DNA of 64,000 bases from Palleronia sp. LCG004 (GTDB lineage: Bacteria; Pseudomonadota; Alphaproteobacteria; Rhodobacterales; Rhodobacteraceae): the NCBI RefSeq assembly GCF_032931615.1, contig NZ_CP136759.1, positions 2,422,501 through 2,486,500 of the forward strand. Direction: 5' to 3'. A program made the position numbers and the translations under genes. Position 1 is the stretch's first letter; each line of letters starts with the position of its first letter. Below the pieces are notes generated by a model that saw only the letters and a list, made by a program, of their open reading frames with translations, ran no database searches and had not been told where the DNA came from. This document shows, piece by piece, positions 29,387 through 39,573 of the stretch.

Positions 29387-29554
29387 TCAGTCCTCGTCGT
29401 CCTCCGCGTGGCCTTCGGGGCCGCGGATGGGCTTGTCACGCATCTCGTCGGTCGCGAAATCGTCCATGCCCTTGGAGGGCTTGTCGAACTTCGTCTGCCC
29501 ACCTTCGGGCTTTTCCTCGGCCGCGATCGGGCCTTTCGCGTCGTCCTTGGTCAT
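29387..29554 (-). CDS. small acidic hypothetical protein
   Basis: The 55-residue frame starts MTKDDAKGPIAAEEKPEGG and ends PEGHAEDDED. It is highly charged, probably disordered, and has no hydrophobic segment. GAAGGAG lies six bases before the ATG, which is the main reason to accept it. It is flanked by smc on the same strand and the divergent LrgA-like gene. No function is recognised. Confidence 0.55.
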   Translation of the reverse strand: MTKDDAKGPIAAEEKPEGGQTKFDKPSKGMDDFATDEMRDKPIRGPEGHAEDDED

Positions 29555-29743
29555 CGAATGCTCCTTCTCGATCCTGCGAGGGCAAAGATCGACGGCCGGC
29601 CGATCGTTCCCCCGATGGACAATCGACCGCACCCGGGGGATGCGCGATCGCCCGCCGGGAAATTGCCGCTTGCCCGGAGACGCCGCGTGGCGGATCACGG
29701 GGAGGTGATACGTCGCGACCCGGCGCAACGGAAGGATCCCAGC

Positions 29744-30100
29744 ATGATCGTGCCCATCGTCGTTCTCCTGATGCTGCAGCTCGCGGGGGAGGTCGCGGCG
29801 CGCGGGCTCGACCTGCCGGTGCCGGGGCCCGTCATCGGCCTTGTCCTGCTGCTTGTCGCGCTGGCGCTGAGACCGTCGCTGGAGGATCTGCTGCGGCCGG
29901 TGACGAGCACGCTGCTGGGCAATCTCTCGCTGCTCTTCGTGCCGGCGGGCGTCGGGATCGTCGGGCATCTCGACACGCTGAGGGAGAGCGGCGTCGCGCT
30001 GGTGGGGATCATCATCGCCTCGACCATCCTCGCGCTGCTGGCGGGGGCATGGACATTCGCCGCGATCGCGCGCGTGACGGGCGGGGAGGACCCGACATGA
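29744..30100 (+). CDS. lrgA: CidA/LrgA-family membrane protein
   Basis: The 118-residue protein has four predicted membrane helices and the family pattern DLPVPGPVIGLVLLL near residue 23, followed by LFVPAGVGIV. LrgA/CidA proteins are holin-like and work with an LrgB partner; in some bacteria the pair transports pyruvate or affects cell lysis. GGAAGGA precedes the ATG. The stop overlaps the lrgB start as ATGA. Confidence 0.88.
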   Translation: MIVPIVVLLMLQLAGEVAARGLDLPVPGPVIGLVLLLVALALRPSLEDLLRPVTSTLLGNLSLLFVPAGVGIVGHLDTLRESGVALVGIIIASTILALLAGAWTFAAIARVTGGEDPT

Positions 30101-30804
30101 CCGAGATCTGGTCCTATCTCCGGCAGGGGGAACTTCTGTGGCTGACCGCGACGCTGCTGGCCTATCTCTGCGGCGACAGGCTGTTCCGGCTGTCTGGACG
30201 CTCGCCGCTGGTCAATCCGGTGCTGGTCGCGATCGTCATCCTCGGGGCCGCGCTGATCCTGAGCGGGACGCGCTACGACACCTATTTCGAGGGCGCGCAG
30301 TTCGTCCACTTCATGCTGGGGCCCGCGACCGTGTCGCTGGCCGTGCCGCTCTGGGCGAACCGGACGCGCGTCGGACGGGTGATGCTGCCGATGGGGGCCG
30401 CGCTCCTCGTGGGGTCGATGGTGGCGCTGCTCTCGGCGCTCGGGATGGGGATGGCGCTGGGGCTCGACCGGACGGCGCTCGTCTCGCTCGCGTCGAAATC
30501 GGTCACGGCCCCGGTCGCGATCGGCATCACCGAGGAACTCGGCGGCGCGCCGACGCTGACGGCGGTCCTCGTGATCCTGACGGGGATCATCGGCGCGATC
30601 GTGGTCACCCCGCTCTTCAACCTCGCGCGGCTGACGGACTGGCGCGCGCGCGGCTTCTCGGCGGGCGTCGCCTCGCACGGGATCGGCACGGCGCGGGCCT
30701 TTCAGGTCAACGAGACGGCCGGGACGTTCTCGGGGATCGGGATGGGGCTGAACGCGGTCCTGACCGCGATCCTCGCCCCCATCGTGATCCGCCTGATCCT
30801 CTAG
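30097..30804 (+). CDS. lrgB: LrgB/CidB-family membrane protein
   Basis: The 235-residue polytopic membrane protein carries the conserved LrgB segments SKSVTAPVAIGITEELGG near residue 130 and GVASHGIGTARA near residue 187. It is the obligate partner of the LrgA-like protein encoded immediately upstream, and the two genes share an ATGA overlap. Physiological role in this lineage is unproven; murein-hydrolase control or small-acid transport are the known options. Confidence 0.9.
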   Translation: MTEIWSYLRQGELLWLTATLLAYLCGDRLFRLSGRSPLVNPVLVAIVILGAALILSGTRYDTYFEGAQFVHFMLGPATVSLAVPLWANRTRVGRVMLPMGAALLVGSMVALLSALGMGMALGLDRTALVSLASKSVTAPVAIGITEELGGAPTLTAVLVILTGIIGAIVVTPLFNLARLTDWRARGFSAGVASHGIGTARAFQVNETAGTFSGIGMGLNAVLTAILAPIVIRLIL

Positions 30805-30817
30805 GTGGCGGCGGCGC

Positions 30818-31522
30818 TCAGGGCGCGCCGTCGATCAGGGCGGGGGACAGCATCTCGATCAGCTCGGGCTCGAGATCGCGGAGCACCTCGACCAGGATGG
30901 CGGAATAGATGAGGCCCGTGGCGACGAGCACGAAGACGTGCCAGATCGTCGTGTGATAGGGCAGAGCTTCCCACAGGAAGAAGGCCACCCCGATCGTGTA
31001 GAGCAATCCGCCGATCACGATGAGCCACATCGCGCCGGGGCTGAGCGAGGAGAAGACCCCGCCGCCCGCCCAGACGCCGACCCAGCCCATCCCGAGATAG
31101 AGCGCGAGCCCCAGCCAGCGCAGCCGGTCGGGGGCCAGCATCTTGAGAGAGGTGCCGCCGAGCGCCGCACCCCAGAGCCCCACGAGGAACGGCACGCCCG
31201 CCCCGCCCGTCAGCGCCACGAGCGGCGTGAAGCTGCCCGCGATCTTGAGGTAGATTGCCGAATGGTCGAGCCGTTTCAGCACGGGGGTCCAGCGGTGCTG
31301 GCCGGTGATGTTGTAGACGGCCGAGGCCCCGAGCATGGCGAGAAGCGTGGCGCAATAGACGCCGATCGCCGTCACGACCATCCAGTCGCCGCGCCGGTCG
31401 ACCGCCAGCACGAGGAGGGCGGGCACGGCGAGTGCCGCGAGGCACAGGCCCGCGTAATGCACGATCGCGTCGCTGCGCGATTCGATCCGGTAGGCCTTCT
31501 TGTATCTGCGCTTGGGGCTCAT
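30818..31522 (-). CDS. trhA: Hemolysin III / TrhA (PAQR family) membrane protein
   Basis: The 234-residue protein has seven hydrophobic segments. PAQR metal-site motifs are visible: SAVYNITGQHRWTPVLKRLDHSAIYLKIAGSF with the Asp-His pair, and the C-terminal PYHTTIWHVFVLVA with two His. TrhA homologues affect membrane fluidity homeostasis in E. coli; the haemolysin name is historical. It is convergent with lrgB and followed upstream by mscL on the same strand. Confidence 0.88.
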   Translation of the reverse strand: MSPKRRYKKAYRIESRSDAIVHYAGLCLAALAVPALLVLAVDRRGDWMVVTAIGVYCATLLAMLGASAVYNITGQHRWTPVLKRLDHSAIYLKIAGSFTPLVALTGGAGVPFLVGLWGAALGGTSLKMLAPDRLRWLGLALYLGMGWVGVWAGGGVFSSLSPGAMWLIVIGGLLYTIGVAFFLWEALPYHTTIWHVFVLVATGLIYSAILVEVLRDLEPELIEMLSPALIDGAP

Positions 31523-31589
31523 GCCCCGAAGATACGTACCGGGCCGTTAATTTTAAACGACGATCGCCTGACGAAGCGGTGACCTGGCG

Positions 31590-32030
31590 TCAGCCGCGAG
31601 GCGTGCCGTCGCGCTTGAGCGCGTCGCGGATCTCGAGCAGGACGTCGATCTCGGACGGGCCCGTCTTGACCTCGGGCACCACGTCGTCGGGCCGTTCCGC
31701 CGCCGATTTCACGCGATTGACGATCTTCACGAGCATGAAGACCACGAAGGCGATGATGAAGAAGTTGATGACCGCCATGACGAAGCGCCCGACCGCGAAG
31801 ACGGGAACGCCCGCCGTCTGCGCCGCCTCGATCGAGCTGTAGTCGCCCTCGCCCAGCGTGTAGAACCACCCCGAGAAGTCGATACCCCCGGTGAAGACGG
31901 CGATGACCGGGTTGATGATGTCGCCCACGAGCGAGCTGACGATGGCCGTGAAGGCCGCGCCGATGATGATCCCGACGGCGAGATCCATGACGTTGCCCTT
32001 GGCGATGAAATCCTTGAATTCCCTGATCAT
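31590..32030 (-). CDS. mscL: Large-conductance mechanosensitive channel MscL
   Basis: The 146-residue channel opens on membrane tension to release solutes after hypo-osmotic shock. The N-terminal amphipathic helix is [13 protein letters not shown], the pore-lining first membrane helix is [21 protein letters not shown], and the second is [16 protein letters not shown] near residue 95. The C-terminal bundle includes [13 protein letters not shown]. Length is normal. It is divergent from the glutathione transferase gene. Confidence 0.96.
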   Translation of the reverse strand: MIREFKDFIAKGNVMDLAVGIIIGAAFTAIVSSLVGDIINPVIAVFTGGIDFSGWFYTLGEGDYSSIEAAQTAGVPVFAVGRFVMAVINFFIIAFVVFMLVKIVNRVKSAAERPDDVVPEVKTGPSEIDVLLEIRDALKRDGTPRG

Positions 32031-32204
32031 GGCCCGTGCCCCTGATTTCCTGCGGCCTCCGCCGCCCCGGTTTCGCGAAAGTTCGATTTCCGAAGGAATG
32101 GCAAGCTGCCGTGCGGGACGCAAGACCCGGCCCGCGACGCGGCTCTGTCTTGCGCGGGGATGCGCGCTAGGTCGGGGCGGGACCACAGAACGAAGGTGCC
32201 GACC

Positions 32205-32900
32205 ATGACAGACCTCAGAGATTTCGAGATCACGCGCAAATGGCAGCCGGAAGACCCCTCGAAGCTGCAGCTCTATTCCTTTCCGACGCCGAACGGGCAG
32301 AAGGTCGCGATCATGCTCGAGGAGCTCGGCCTGCCCTACGAGCCGCACAAGGTGACGCTGTCCGACGCGGACGTGAAATCGCCGGAATTCCTGTCGCTGA
32401 ACCCGAACAACAAGATCCCCGCGATCATCGACCCGGACGGGCCCGGCGGAGAACCCATCGGCCTGTTCGAGAGTGGTGCGATCCTGATGTACCTGGCCGA
32501 GAAGACCGGCCGCTTCATGGGAACGGGCACGCAGCGCTGGGAGACGATCACCTGGCTGCAATGGCAGATGGCCGGGCTCGGGCCGATGTTCGGGCAGATG
32601 GGATTCTTCGTGAAGCTCGGCGGCAAGGAGATCGAGGACCCCCGCCCGCGCGAGCGGTATGTCGGCGAGGCGAAGCGGCTTCTCGGGGTGCTCGAACGCA
32701 AGCTCGACGGCTACGACTGGGTGGCGGGAGAGTATTCCATCGCCGACATGGCCATCGCGCCGTGGCTCAGGGCGCTCGATTTCTACGAGGCGAAGGAGAT
32801 GGTCGGATGGGACGGGCATCCGCGGGTCGCGGCCTATCTCGACCGGTTCCTCGAACGGCCGGCGGTGCAGCGCGGGCTCGACATCCCCAGCCGGGAGTGA
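32205..32900 (+). CDS. Glutathione S-transferase, YfcG/YghU-like
   Basis: The 231-residue protein has a thioredoxin-like N-terminal domain ([20 protein letters not shown], then [11 protein letters not shown] and [15 protein letters not shown] for glutathione binding) and a helical C-terminal domain. The pattern TPNGQKV matches the Nu-class YfcG/YghU group with disulfide-bond reductase activity towards small substrates. The start ATG at 32205 is favoured by the family N-terminus. TAGGTC at 32168-32173 may be its -10 element. It stands alone upstream of mrp. Confidence 0.85.
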   Translation: MTDLRDFEITRKWQPEDPSKLQLYSFPTPNGQKVAIMLEELGLPYEPHKVTLSDADVKSPEFLSLNPNNKIPAIIDPDGPGGEPIGLFESGAILMYLAEKTGRFMGTGTQRWETITWLQWQMAGLGPMFGQMGFFVKLGGKEIEDPRPRERYVGEAKRLLGVLERKLDGYDWVAGEYSIADMAIAPWLRALDFYEAKEMVGWDGHPRVAAYLDRFLERPAVQRGLDIPSRE

Positions 32901-32905
32901 GGCGC

Positions 32906-32934
32906 TTGCAAGCGCACGGGGCCGCGCATAGGTC
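32906..32934 (+). promoter_or_regulatory. promoter of mrp
   Basis: TTGCAA (32906-32911) and TAGGTC (32929-32934) are 17 bases apart. Transcription would begin near 32941. The short leader could encode a 14-residue peptide from ATG 32974 whose stop overlaps the mrp start codon region. Confidence 0.5.
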
Positions 32935-33008
32935 GCGCGGATGACGCAGCGACGAGAAAGACGAGGAACGCCCATGCCCGACGGATCCGCGATGGTGGGG
33001 GACACGTC

Positions 33009-34073
33009 ATGGGCGTGACCCGCGAGGACGTTCTGAGCGCGCTCGGCGGGCTGAAGGATCCTGCGACGGGGCAGGACCTCGTCGCGGCCGACGTCATCCG
33101 GGCGATGACGGTCGATGGCGGCACGGTGCGCTTCGTGATCGAGATCGACCCGAAGGCGGCGAAGGCCTACGAGCCCGTCCGCGCGGAGGCACAGGCGCGG
33201 GTGCAGGCGCTGCCGGGGGTCGAGACGGCCTCGGTCGTGCTGACGGCGCATTCGAAACCCGCCGATCCGCCGGAACTCAAGGCGGCGCGCAAGCCCGCGC
33301 CGAAGCCCGAGGCCGTTCCGGGCGTGGACCGGATCGTCGCCATCGGATCGGGCAAGGGCGGCGTCGGCAAGTCGACCGTGTCGGCCAACCTCGCCTGCGC
33401 GCTCGCGGCCGAGGGACGGCGCGTCGGCCTTCTCGATGCGGATGTCTACGGGCCCTCGCAGCCGCGCATGATGGGCGTGTCGGGCCGCCCGGCGAGCCCC
33501 GACGGCAAGACGATCCTGCCGATGCGCAACCACGGCGTCACGATGATGTCGATCGGCCTGATGGTGGCCGAGGGACAGGCCGTGGCCTGGCGCGGACCGA
33601 TGCTGATGGGCGCGCTGCAGCAGATGCTGATGCAGGTAAAATGGGGCGAGCTCGACATCCTGCTGGTGGACCTGCCGCCCGGGACGGGTGACGTGCAGAT
33701 GACGCTGGCGCAGAAGGCGCGGCTCGACGGGGCGATCATGGTCTCGACCCCTCAGGACGTGGCACTGCTCGATGCCCGGAAGGGGATCGACATGTTCAAC
33801 ACGCTGAAGACGCCGCTTCACGGCCTGATCGAGAACATGAGCACGCATGTCTGTTCGAATTGCGGCCACGAGGAGCATATCTTCGGCCATGGCGGCGTCG
33901 CGCGCGAAGCCGAGAAGCTCGGGGTGCCGCTGCTGGCGGAGATCCCGCTCCATCTCGATATCCGGACGGCGGCGGATGACGGCGTGCCGATCGTGGTCTC
34001 GCATCCCGACAGCGCGCAGGCGCAATCGTTCCGCGACCTCGCCCGCCGCCTGATCGCGGACGGCCTCGCCTGA
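33009..34073 (+). CDS. mrp: Mrp/NBP35-family Fe-S carrier ATPase
   Basis: The 354-residue protein is an ApbC/Mrp P-loop ATPase that carries and transfers Fe-S clusters. An N-terminal DUF59 domain (residues 1-80) is followed by the deviant Walker [18 protein letters not shown] near residue 117. The C-terminal [19 protein letters not shown] has the CxxC pair that binds the bridging cluster. GGGGGA six bases upstream supports the ATG at 33009. It is monocistronic, convergent with pdxJ. Confidence 0.93.
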   Translation: MGVTREDVLSALGGLKDPATGQDLVAADVIRAMTVDGGTVRFVIEIDPKAAKAYEPVRAEAQARVQALPGVETASVVLTAHSKPADPPELKAARKPAPKPEAVPGVDRIVAIGSGKGGVGKSTVSANLACALAAEGRRVGLLDADVYGPSQPRMMGVSGRPASPDGKTILPMRNHGVTMMSIGLMVAEGQAVAWRGPMLMGALQQMLMQVKWGELDILLVDLPPGTGDVQMTLAQKARLDGAIMVSTPQDVALLDARKGIDMFNTLKTPLHGLIENMSTHVCSNCGHEEHIFGHGGVAREAEKLGVPLLAEIPLHLDIRTAADDGVPIVVSHPDSAQAQSFRDLARRLIADGLA

Positions 34074-34109
34074 CCGGAGGCTTCTGAAGGCCGCCGGTCG
34101 GGAAGGTCC

Positions 34110-34856
34110 TCAGTTCCTGCGGCTGTCGTCCATCACGCGGCGCATCTCCGCGATCGCGGGGGCGAGGCCGCGGAAGATCGCCTCGCCGATCAGGAAATGC
34201 CCGATATTGAGCTCGACCACCTGCGGGAGGGCCGCGATCGGCGGCACGCTCTCGTAGGTGAGACCGTGGCCCGCATGAACCTCGAGCCCGCGCGCCGCGG
34301 CATGGCCGGCCATCTCGGCGATGCGGGCAAGCTCGGCATCCCTGTCCCCGAAATGCCCTTCGGCATGGGCATCGCAATAAGCCCCCGTATGCAGTTCGAC
34401 TACCTGCGCGCCGATCCGGGCCGCGGCGTCGATCTGGCCCCGGTCGGCGGCGATGAACATCGACACCCGCGCGCCGGCCTCCCTGAGCGGGGCGATGAAG
34501 CGCGCGAGGCGGTCTTCCTCGCGCAGGATGTCGAGCCCGCCCTCGGTCGTGCGCTCCTCCCGCCTTTCGGGGACGAGGCAGACGGCATGCGGCCGGTGGC
34601 GCAGCGCGATGGCCTGCATCTCGTCGGTGGCGGCCATCTCGAAGTTGAGCGGCACCCTGAGGGCATCCATCAGCCGTTCGATGTCGTCGTCCGAGATATG
34701 GCGGCGATCCTCGCGCAGATGCGCGGTGATGCCGTCGGCCCCCGCCTCCTCGGCCAGCTTCGCGGCCCGGACCGGATCGGGCAGCGCGCCGCCGCGGGCG
34801 TTTCGCACGGTGGCGACGTGATCGATGTTCACGCCCAGTCGCAACGGATCACTCAT
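34110..34856 (-). CDS. pdxJ: Pyridoxine 5'-phosphate synthase PdxJ
   Basis: The 248-residue TIM-barrel enzyme condenses 3-amino-1-hydroxyacetone phosphate with deoxyxylulose 5-phosphate to form pyridoxine 5'-phosphate. Characteristic segments are [17 protein letters not shown] at the N-terminus, [23 protein letters not shown] and [14 protein letters not shown]. Length is standard. Its start overlaps the end of the DUF2062 gene by eight bases, so the two are coupled. Confidence 0.96.
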   Translation of the reverse strand: MSDPLRLGVNIDHVATVRNARGGALPDPVRAAKLAEEAGADGITAHLREDRRHISDDDIERLMDALRVPLNFEMAATDEMQAIALRHRPHAVCLVPERREERTTEGGLDILREEDRLARFIAPLREAGARVSMFIAADRGQIDAAARIGAQVVELHTGAYCDAHAEGHFGDRDAELARIAEMAGHAAARGLEVHAGHGLTYESVPPIAALPQVVELNIGHFLIGEAIFRGLAPAIAEMRRVMDDSRRN

Positions 34857-35511
34857 TCGGCGCTTCCTTTTTCTGCCGGATCGCGGCGGTCTTCTGCGCG
34901 GCGCGGGCCTGCTTGTCGAATTTCCGGCGCAACCGGTTGATGCGCCCTTTCTGATAGGCGGCGATCACGGGACGCGAAATCGCGTAGGCCGCGATCGCGG
35001 CGATGATGCCGGGAAGAATCCCCCCCACGAGATAGGGCAGGAAGACCTGCGTCGCGAAGACCTCGAATCCGTCCCAGTGGACGGCGCGTCCCGTCAGAAG
35101 CGCGCTGAGATTGGCCCAGAGCTCGACCGAGACGCGGCTGAACGCGTCGAACGTCTCGTCGAGCGGCAGGGCATGGCGCCGTCCGAGCATCCGCGAGCCG
35201 ATCTCGACCGAGATCCCGGCGATGATCGGAAAGGTGACGGGATTGCCCACGAAGGTCGCGAGCAGCGCCGCCAGCATGTTGCCGCCGATCAGCCATGCGA
35301 GACCGGCCGAAACGAGGAAATGCAGGCCGAAGAAGGGGGTGAAGCTCACGAACACCCCGGCCGCGATCCCGCGGCTGATCTTGTAGGCGGGATCCGGCAG
35401 CCTGCGCAGCCGGTAGGCCATGTAGCGGATGGCGCGCCACCAGCCGCCGCGTGGATAGAACCATCGCCCCACGCTGGCCAGCATCGATCTGCGCGTGCGT
35501 CGCTTGAACAC
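34849..35511 (-). CDS. DUF2062 membrane protein
   Basis: The 220-residue protein has a DUF2062 core with several hydrophobic segments, including [20 protein letters not shown] near residue 50 and [13 protein letters not shown] near residue 87. N- and C-termini are rich in Arg/Lys and probably cytoplasmic. Family function is unknown; such genes often sit beside pdxJ and acpS in alphaproteobacteria. It lies between spoT and pdxJ on the same strand and overlaps pdxJ. Confidence 0.85.
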   Translation of the reverse strand: MFKRRTRRSMLASVGRWFYPRGGWWRAIRYMAYRLRRLPDPAYKISRGIAAGVFVSFTPFFGLHFLVSAGLAWLIGGNMLAALLATFVGNPVTFPIIAGISVEIGSRMLGRRHALPLDETFDAFSRVSVELWANLSALLTGRAVHWDGFEVFATQVFLPYLVGGILPGIIAAIAAYAISRPVIAAYQKGRINRLRRKFDKQARAAQKTAAIRQKKEAPNE

Positions 35512-35534
35512 GAATGTCCACCTTTCGTCCTGCC

Positions 35535-37655
35535 CTATGCGGCGCGATGCCTGTCGCGCACCCGTGCGATGGTCACCACGTCCTGATCGGCCTCGAGGGC
35601 AAGGCGCACCGCATGCATGTGTTCCACAGAGCGCAGATCTATGTCTATGCGCACGCGATAGAAATCCGGTTTCTTGTCGCGAAACTCGAGATCAGAGATG
35701 TTCGCCTTCTGTGCGCCGATGAGCGTGCAGACCCGGCCGAGGACGCCCGCATCGTTGGTGATGGCAAGCTCGAACGTCACGGTATGGATCGCGGGATGCG
35801 TGCCGCCGTGCCAGTGCAGGTCGATCCAGCGGTCGGGCTGGTCCTCGTAATCGGCGAGGACGGGGCAATCGATGGCATGCAGCGTCACGCCCTTTCCGCG
35901 CCGGCTGATGCCGACGATCCGCTCGCCCGGGACGGGCTGGCAGCATTGCGCGCGCTCGAACGCGGCGTCGCCCTCGAGCCCGACGATGGCGGCGCGGGCG
36001 TCGATCTCGTCGCTGTCGCGCGTCGCGAGTTCGGGATAGAGCACCCCGATCACCTGGCGGCTCTGGATCTCGGCCGAGCCGAGCCGGGCCAGAAGCTCGT
36101 CCGCGTCCTGCAGGTGAAGCTCCCGTGCGGCGGTGGCCAGCGCCTTCATCGACATCCGCTTGTTCACGCCGTCGAAGGCCACGCGGGCAAGTTCGGTCCC
36201 GAGACGGATGAACTTGTCACGGTCGGCCGCCCGGAGCGACCGGCGGATGGCGGATTTCGCGCGGCCCGTCACCACGATGTCCATCCAGGTCGCCTGCGGG
36301 CGCTGCGCCTCGGCGGTCAGGATCTCGCAGCTCTGCCCGTTGCGGAGGCGGGTCCAGAGCGGCACGCGCACCGAATCGACCTTGGCCCCGACGCAGGCAT
36401 CGCCGATCCGGGTGTGGATCGCATAGGCGAAATCGAGCGGCGTGGCCCCTTTCGGCAGCTTCACCACCTCGCCCTTGGGCGTGAAGCAGAAGACCTGGTC
36501 CTGGTACATCTCGAGCTTCACGGCCTCGAGGAACTCGTCGTGGTCCTGCGCCGAATCGAACTGCTCGTTCAGGGACGAGACCCACCCGGCGGGATCGACC
36601 GCGAAGGGATTCTCGACCCGCTCGCCGTCGCGGTAGGACCAGTGCGCGGCCACGCCCGTCTCGGCCACCTCGTGCATCTGGCGCGTGCGGATCTGCACCT
36701 CGACGCGCTTGCCGTCGCGCCCCGAGACCGAGGTGTGCAGCGAACGGTAGCCGTTCGATTTGGGCTGGCTGATGTAATCCTTGAACCGGCCCGGAACGGC
36801 GCGCCAGCGCTGGTGGATGGCCCCGAGCACGGCGTAGCATTCCTGCTCCGTCGCGACGATGACGCGGAAGCCGTAGATGTCCGACAGGCGCGAGAAGCCG
36901 ATCTGCTTCTCCTCCATCTTGCGCCAGATCGAGAAGGGACGCTTGGCGCGGCCCCGCACCTCGCCCACGATTCCCACGCGGTCGAGTTCGGTCCGGATGT
37001 CCGTCGCGATCTTGTCGATCACGTCGCCAGATTCGCGCTGCAGCGTGACGAAGCGGCGGATGATCGAGTTGCGGCCCTCGGGGTTGAGGACCGAGAAGGC
37101 CAGATCCTCGAGCTCCTCGCGCATCCACTGCATGCCCATGCGGCCGGCGAGCGGCGCGAAGATGTCCATCGTCTCGCGCGCCTTGCGCTGCTGGCCCTCG
37201 GGCTTCATCGACTTGATGGTGCGCATGTTGTGCAGGCGGTCGGCGAGCTTCACGAGGATGACCCGCATGTCGCGGCTCATCGCCATGAAGAGCTTGCGGA
37301 AGTTCTCGGCCTGCTTGGTCTCGTTGGAATTGAGTTGCAGCTTGGTGAGCTTCGTCACGCCGTCGACCAGATCGGCGATCACGGGGCCGAATTCGCGCAC
37401 CAGATCGGCGTGGGAGGCGCGGGTATCCTCGACCGTGTCGTGCAGGAGCGCGGTCACGATCGTGGCGTCGTCGAGCTGCTGTTCGGCGAGGATGTTCGCG
37501 ACGGCGAGCGGATGGGTGATGTAGGGGTCGCCGGAATGGCGGAACTGCCCGTCATGCATCGTCGCGCCGAACGCATAGGCACGCAGGATGAGGCCGCTGT
37601 CGCTGTTGGGGTGGTAGCCTTTGACGCGGGTGATCAGACCGGAGATCGTGTCCAT
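35535..37655 (-). CDS. spoT: Bifunctional (p)ppGpp synthetase/hydrolase, RelA/SpoT
   Basis: The 706-residue Rsh enzyme makes and degrades the alarmone (p)ppGpp. The hydrolase HD domain has HDTVED at residues 72-77. The synthetase domain contains GRFKDYISQPKSNGYRSLH; its RxKD motif is typical of bifunctional Rsh enzymes rather than RelA's acidic version. TGS (FTPKGEVVKLPKGATPLDFAYAIH), helical and C-terminal ACT domains follow. It is 27 bases downstream of rpoZ in the conserved rpoZ-spoT arrangement and is probably the only long Rsh of the cell. Confidence 0.96.
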   Translation of the reverse strand: MDTISGLITRVKGYHPNSDSGLILRAYAFGATMHDGQFRHSGDPYITHPLAVANILAEQQLDDATIVTALLHDTVEDTRASHADLVREFGPVIADLVDGVTKLTKLQLNSNETKQAENFRKLFMAMSRDMRVILVKLADRLHNMRTIKSMKPEGQQRKARETMDIFAPLAGRMGMQWMREELEDLAFSVLNPEGRNSIIRRFVTLQRESGDVIDKIATDIRTELDRVGIVGEVRGRAKRPFSIWRKMEEKQIGFSRLSDIYGFRVIVATEQECYAVLGAIHQRWRAVPGRFKDYISQPKSNGYRSLHTSVSGRDGKRVEVQIRTRQMHEVAETGVAAHWSYRDGERVENPFAVDPAGWVSSLNEQFDSAQDHDEFLEAVKLEMYQDQVFCFTPKGEVVKLPKGATPLDFAYAIHTRIGDACVGAKVDSVRVPLWTRLRNGQSCEILTAEAQRPQATWMDIVVTGRAKSAIRRSLRAADRDKFIRLGTELARVAFDGVNKRMSMKALATAARELHLQDADELLARLGSAEIQSRQVIGVLYPELATRDSDEIDARAAIVGLEGDAAFERAQCCQPVPGERIVGISRRGKGVTLHAIDCPVLADYEDQPDRWIDLHWHGGTHPAIHTVTFELAITNDAGVLGRVCTLIGAQKANISDLEFRDKKPDFYRVRIDIDLRSVEHMHAVRLALEADQDVVTIARVRDRHRAA

Positions 37656-37682
37656 GAAATCCGACCGCCCGCGCCGTGTGAC

Positions 37683-38039
37683 TTATTGCTGACCCTGCGC
37701 TTCCATCAGCGCGCGGAGCAGCTTTTCCTCGGAGAGGTCGTCATCGGCGGGCTTGTCCTGCTCGCCGCCACCCATGAGGAGGGACATCGAATCCTCCTCG
37801 GGCTCGTCGACCTCGATCTGGGTCTGGTAGGATTCGATCATCCGCTCGCGCAGATCGTCGGCGAGCTGCGTCTCCTCGGCGACCTCGCGCAGCGAGACGA
37901 CCGGGTTCTTGTCGTTGTCGCGATCCACGGTGGGCGCGGAACCTGCGGTGATCTCGCGCGCACGATGCGCGGCCAGCATCACGAGCTCGAACCGGTTGGG
38001 GACTTTATCGACGCAATCTTCGACGGTCACGCGGGCCAT
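37683..38039 (-). CDS. rpoZ: RNA polymerase omega subunit
   Basis: The 118-residue subunit assists assembly of the beta-prime subunit and, in some bacteria, ppGpp binding at the core enzyme. [29 protein letters not shown] is invariant-like. The C-terminus is a long acidic tail. It is followed by spoT in the same operon. A promoter with TTGTCA and TACGTC lies upstream. Confidence 0.96.
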   Translation of the reverse strand: MARVTVEDCVDKVPNRFELVMLAAHRAREITAGSAPTVDRDNDKNPVVSLREVAEETQLADDLRERMIESYQTQIEVDEPEEDSMSLLMGGGEQDKPADDDLSEEKLLRALMEAQGQQ

Positions 38040-38071
38040 GGGGCACCTCTTCGACGGAATGAGAAGGTATC

Positions 38072-38100
38072 GACGTAGATCATCCGAAAGGGATTGACAA
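38072..38100 (-). promoter_or_regulatory. promoter of rpoZ-spoT
   Basis: On the minus strand TTGTCA (38095-38100) and TACGTC (38072-38077) are 17 bases apart and end 32 bases before the rpoZ ATG, in the short gap after folK. Confidence 0.5.
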
Positions 38101-38110
38101 GGTGGCTGTC

Positions 38111-38689
38111 TCAGGGAAACCCGCCGTCGATGGGCACGATCGCGGCAAGCTCCCCGGGCGGACGGGCTGCCAGCATCTGCCTCACCGTGAGACCCAGCAC
38201 CGGATGCCGCCAGTCGGGCGCGGTTTCGGCCATGGGAAGCAGGACGAAACCGCGATCCTGCATCCGCGGATGCGGCAGGATCAGCCTTCGCGGCGTCAGC
38301 CGGCGCTGCGCGGACGGGGGCAATCGCATCCACCGCGCAAGCGACGGAACATCGGGACGAATCGATCGTTCAACTGCAAGGAGATCGAGATCGACCGTTC
38401 GCGGCCCCCACCGCGACAGACGCATCCGCCCCAGAGCGCGCTCGCACGCATGCAACCGCGCCACGATCGCGGAGGGTGGAAGCGGTGTGGAAAAGGCGGC
38501 GACGGCGTTCACGAAATCCGGCCCCGACCCGGCGGGAAACGCCGGGCTGCGGAACAGGCGGCTGAGAGATAGGAGACGGAAATCATGTCGCCGTAAATGC
38601 TCGACGGCCATCATCAATGTCCGCTCCGGCGCGCCGCCGGGGCCGGGGAGATTCGCCCCGAGGGCAATGTGACATTTCCGTGGCGTCAC
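38111..38689 (-). CDS. folK: 2-amino-4-hydroxy-6-hydroxymethyldihydropteridine pyrophosphokinase
   Basis: The 192-residue enzyme transfers pyrophosphate from ATP to the pterin in folate synthesis. Visible motifs are [12 protein letters not shown] at the N-terminus, [18 protein letters not shown], the [12 protein letters not shown] magnesium-binding signature near residue 95, and [16 protein letters not shown]. Length is a little above the enterobacterial average because of C-terminal residues. It lies upstream of rpoZ on the same strand, but rpoZ appears to have its own promoter. Confidence 0.93.
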   Translation of the reverse strand: MTPRKCHIALGANLPGPGGAPERTLMMAVEHLRRHDFRLLSLSRLFRSPAFPAGSGPDFVNAVAAFSTPLPPSAIVARLHACERALGRMRLSRWGPRTVDLDLLAVERSIRPDVPSLARWMRLPPSAQRRLTPRRLILPHPRMQDRGFVLLPMAETAPDWRHPVLGLTVRQMLAARPPGELAAIVPIDGGFP

Positions 38690-38801
38690 CAGGTCGGGGC
38701 CTTATTGCGCGTAACCATGATGTGATTAAGTGTCTCGCCTATATTCTACAACAGCACAACGAACGGACACGGCCCGAAGGCCTGTTCGAGAAGGAAACCC
38801 A

Positions 38802-39374
38802 ATGTTTTATCGCGACGAACGGCTCGCGCTCTTTATTGACGGTTCGAACCTTTATGCGGCCGCCAAGGCCTTGAGCTTCGACATTGATTACAAGTTGCTG
38901 CGGCAGGAATTCATGCGCCGGGGCAAGCTTATTAGGGCGTTCTACTATACCGCACTGCTCGAGAACGAGGATTATTCCCCGATCCGTCCCCTCGTCGACT
39001 GGCTGAACTACAACGGGTTCACCATGGTCACGAAGCCCGCGAAGGAATTCACCGACAGCACCGGCCGCCGCAAGGTCAAGGGCAACATGGATATCGAGCT
39101 GACCGTCGATGCGATGGAGTTGGCCCCGCGGGTCGATCACATCGTCCTGTTCTCGGGCGACGGCGATTTCAGGCCACTGGTCGAATCGCTGCAGCGCGCC
39201 GGTGTGCGCGTCTCGGTTGTGTCGACGATCCGCAGCCAGCCGCCGATGATCGCCGACGAGCTTCGCCGTCAGGCCGATAATTTTATCGAGCTGGACGAGC
39301 TTCGCGACATCATCGGCCGCACGTCGCGCGAGACTGCCATTCATTCGACGCCGAACCAGGCCGTCAACGAATAG
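38802..39374 (+). CDS. NYN-domain (LabA-like, PIN-fold) protein
   Basis: The 190-residue protein is a single NYN/PIN-like nuclease domain. The acidic residues of the putative active site are in LALFIDGSNLYAAAK near residue 10, GNMDIELTVDAME near residue 95, and IVLFSGDGDFRPLVE near residue 113. Such proteins are inferred ribonucleases acting on structured or stable [14 protein letters not shown] lies upstream of the chosen ATG. The 112-base upstream region is A/T rich with a possible TATATT element. Confidence 0.88.
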   Translation: MFYRDERLALFIDGSNLYAAAKALSFDIDYKLLRQEFMRRGKLIRAFYYTALLENEDYSPIRPLVDWLNYNGFTMVTKPAKEFTDSTGRRKVKGNMDIELTVDAMELAPRVDHIVLFSGDGDFRPLVESLQRAGVRVSVVSTIRSQPPMIADELRRQADNFIELDELRDIIGRTSRETAIHSTPNQAVNE

Positions 39375-39519
39375 CGCGGCCCGAAAGGTATCTGGGGGCT
39401 ATCCTCCGCCCAAGCGGGCGCATGCGCCGCGCCTCGGGTGAGGTCGCGCCGAACGGTGGCGTCGTACCGGAACGGGGCCGGACGCCCGCGGAATTCGCGG
39501 GCGCGACGCCGTGCCCGCC

Positions 39520-39548
39520 TTTACGGCGGCGCGGCTCTTGCCTAGGTC
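39520..39548 (+). promoter_or_regulatory. promoter of ispH
   Basis: TTTACG (39520-39525) and TAGGTC (39543-39548) are exactly 17 bases apart, 26 bases before the ispH ATG. Confidence 0.5.
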
Positions 39549-39573
39549 TTTGGCAGGAACAGGAGAGATCCTC

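Noticed and set aside
25861..30804. Very long plus-strand open frame (1647 codons) opposite smc
   Set aside because: The first three quarters are the antisense of the SMC coiled coil, whose Ala/Arg/Glu-rich codons suppress stops on the other strand. Only the last 235 codons, beginning at 30097, are a real gene (lrgB).
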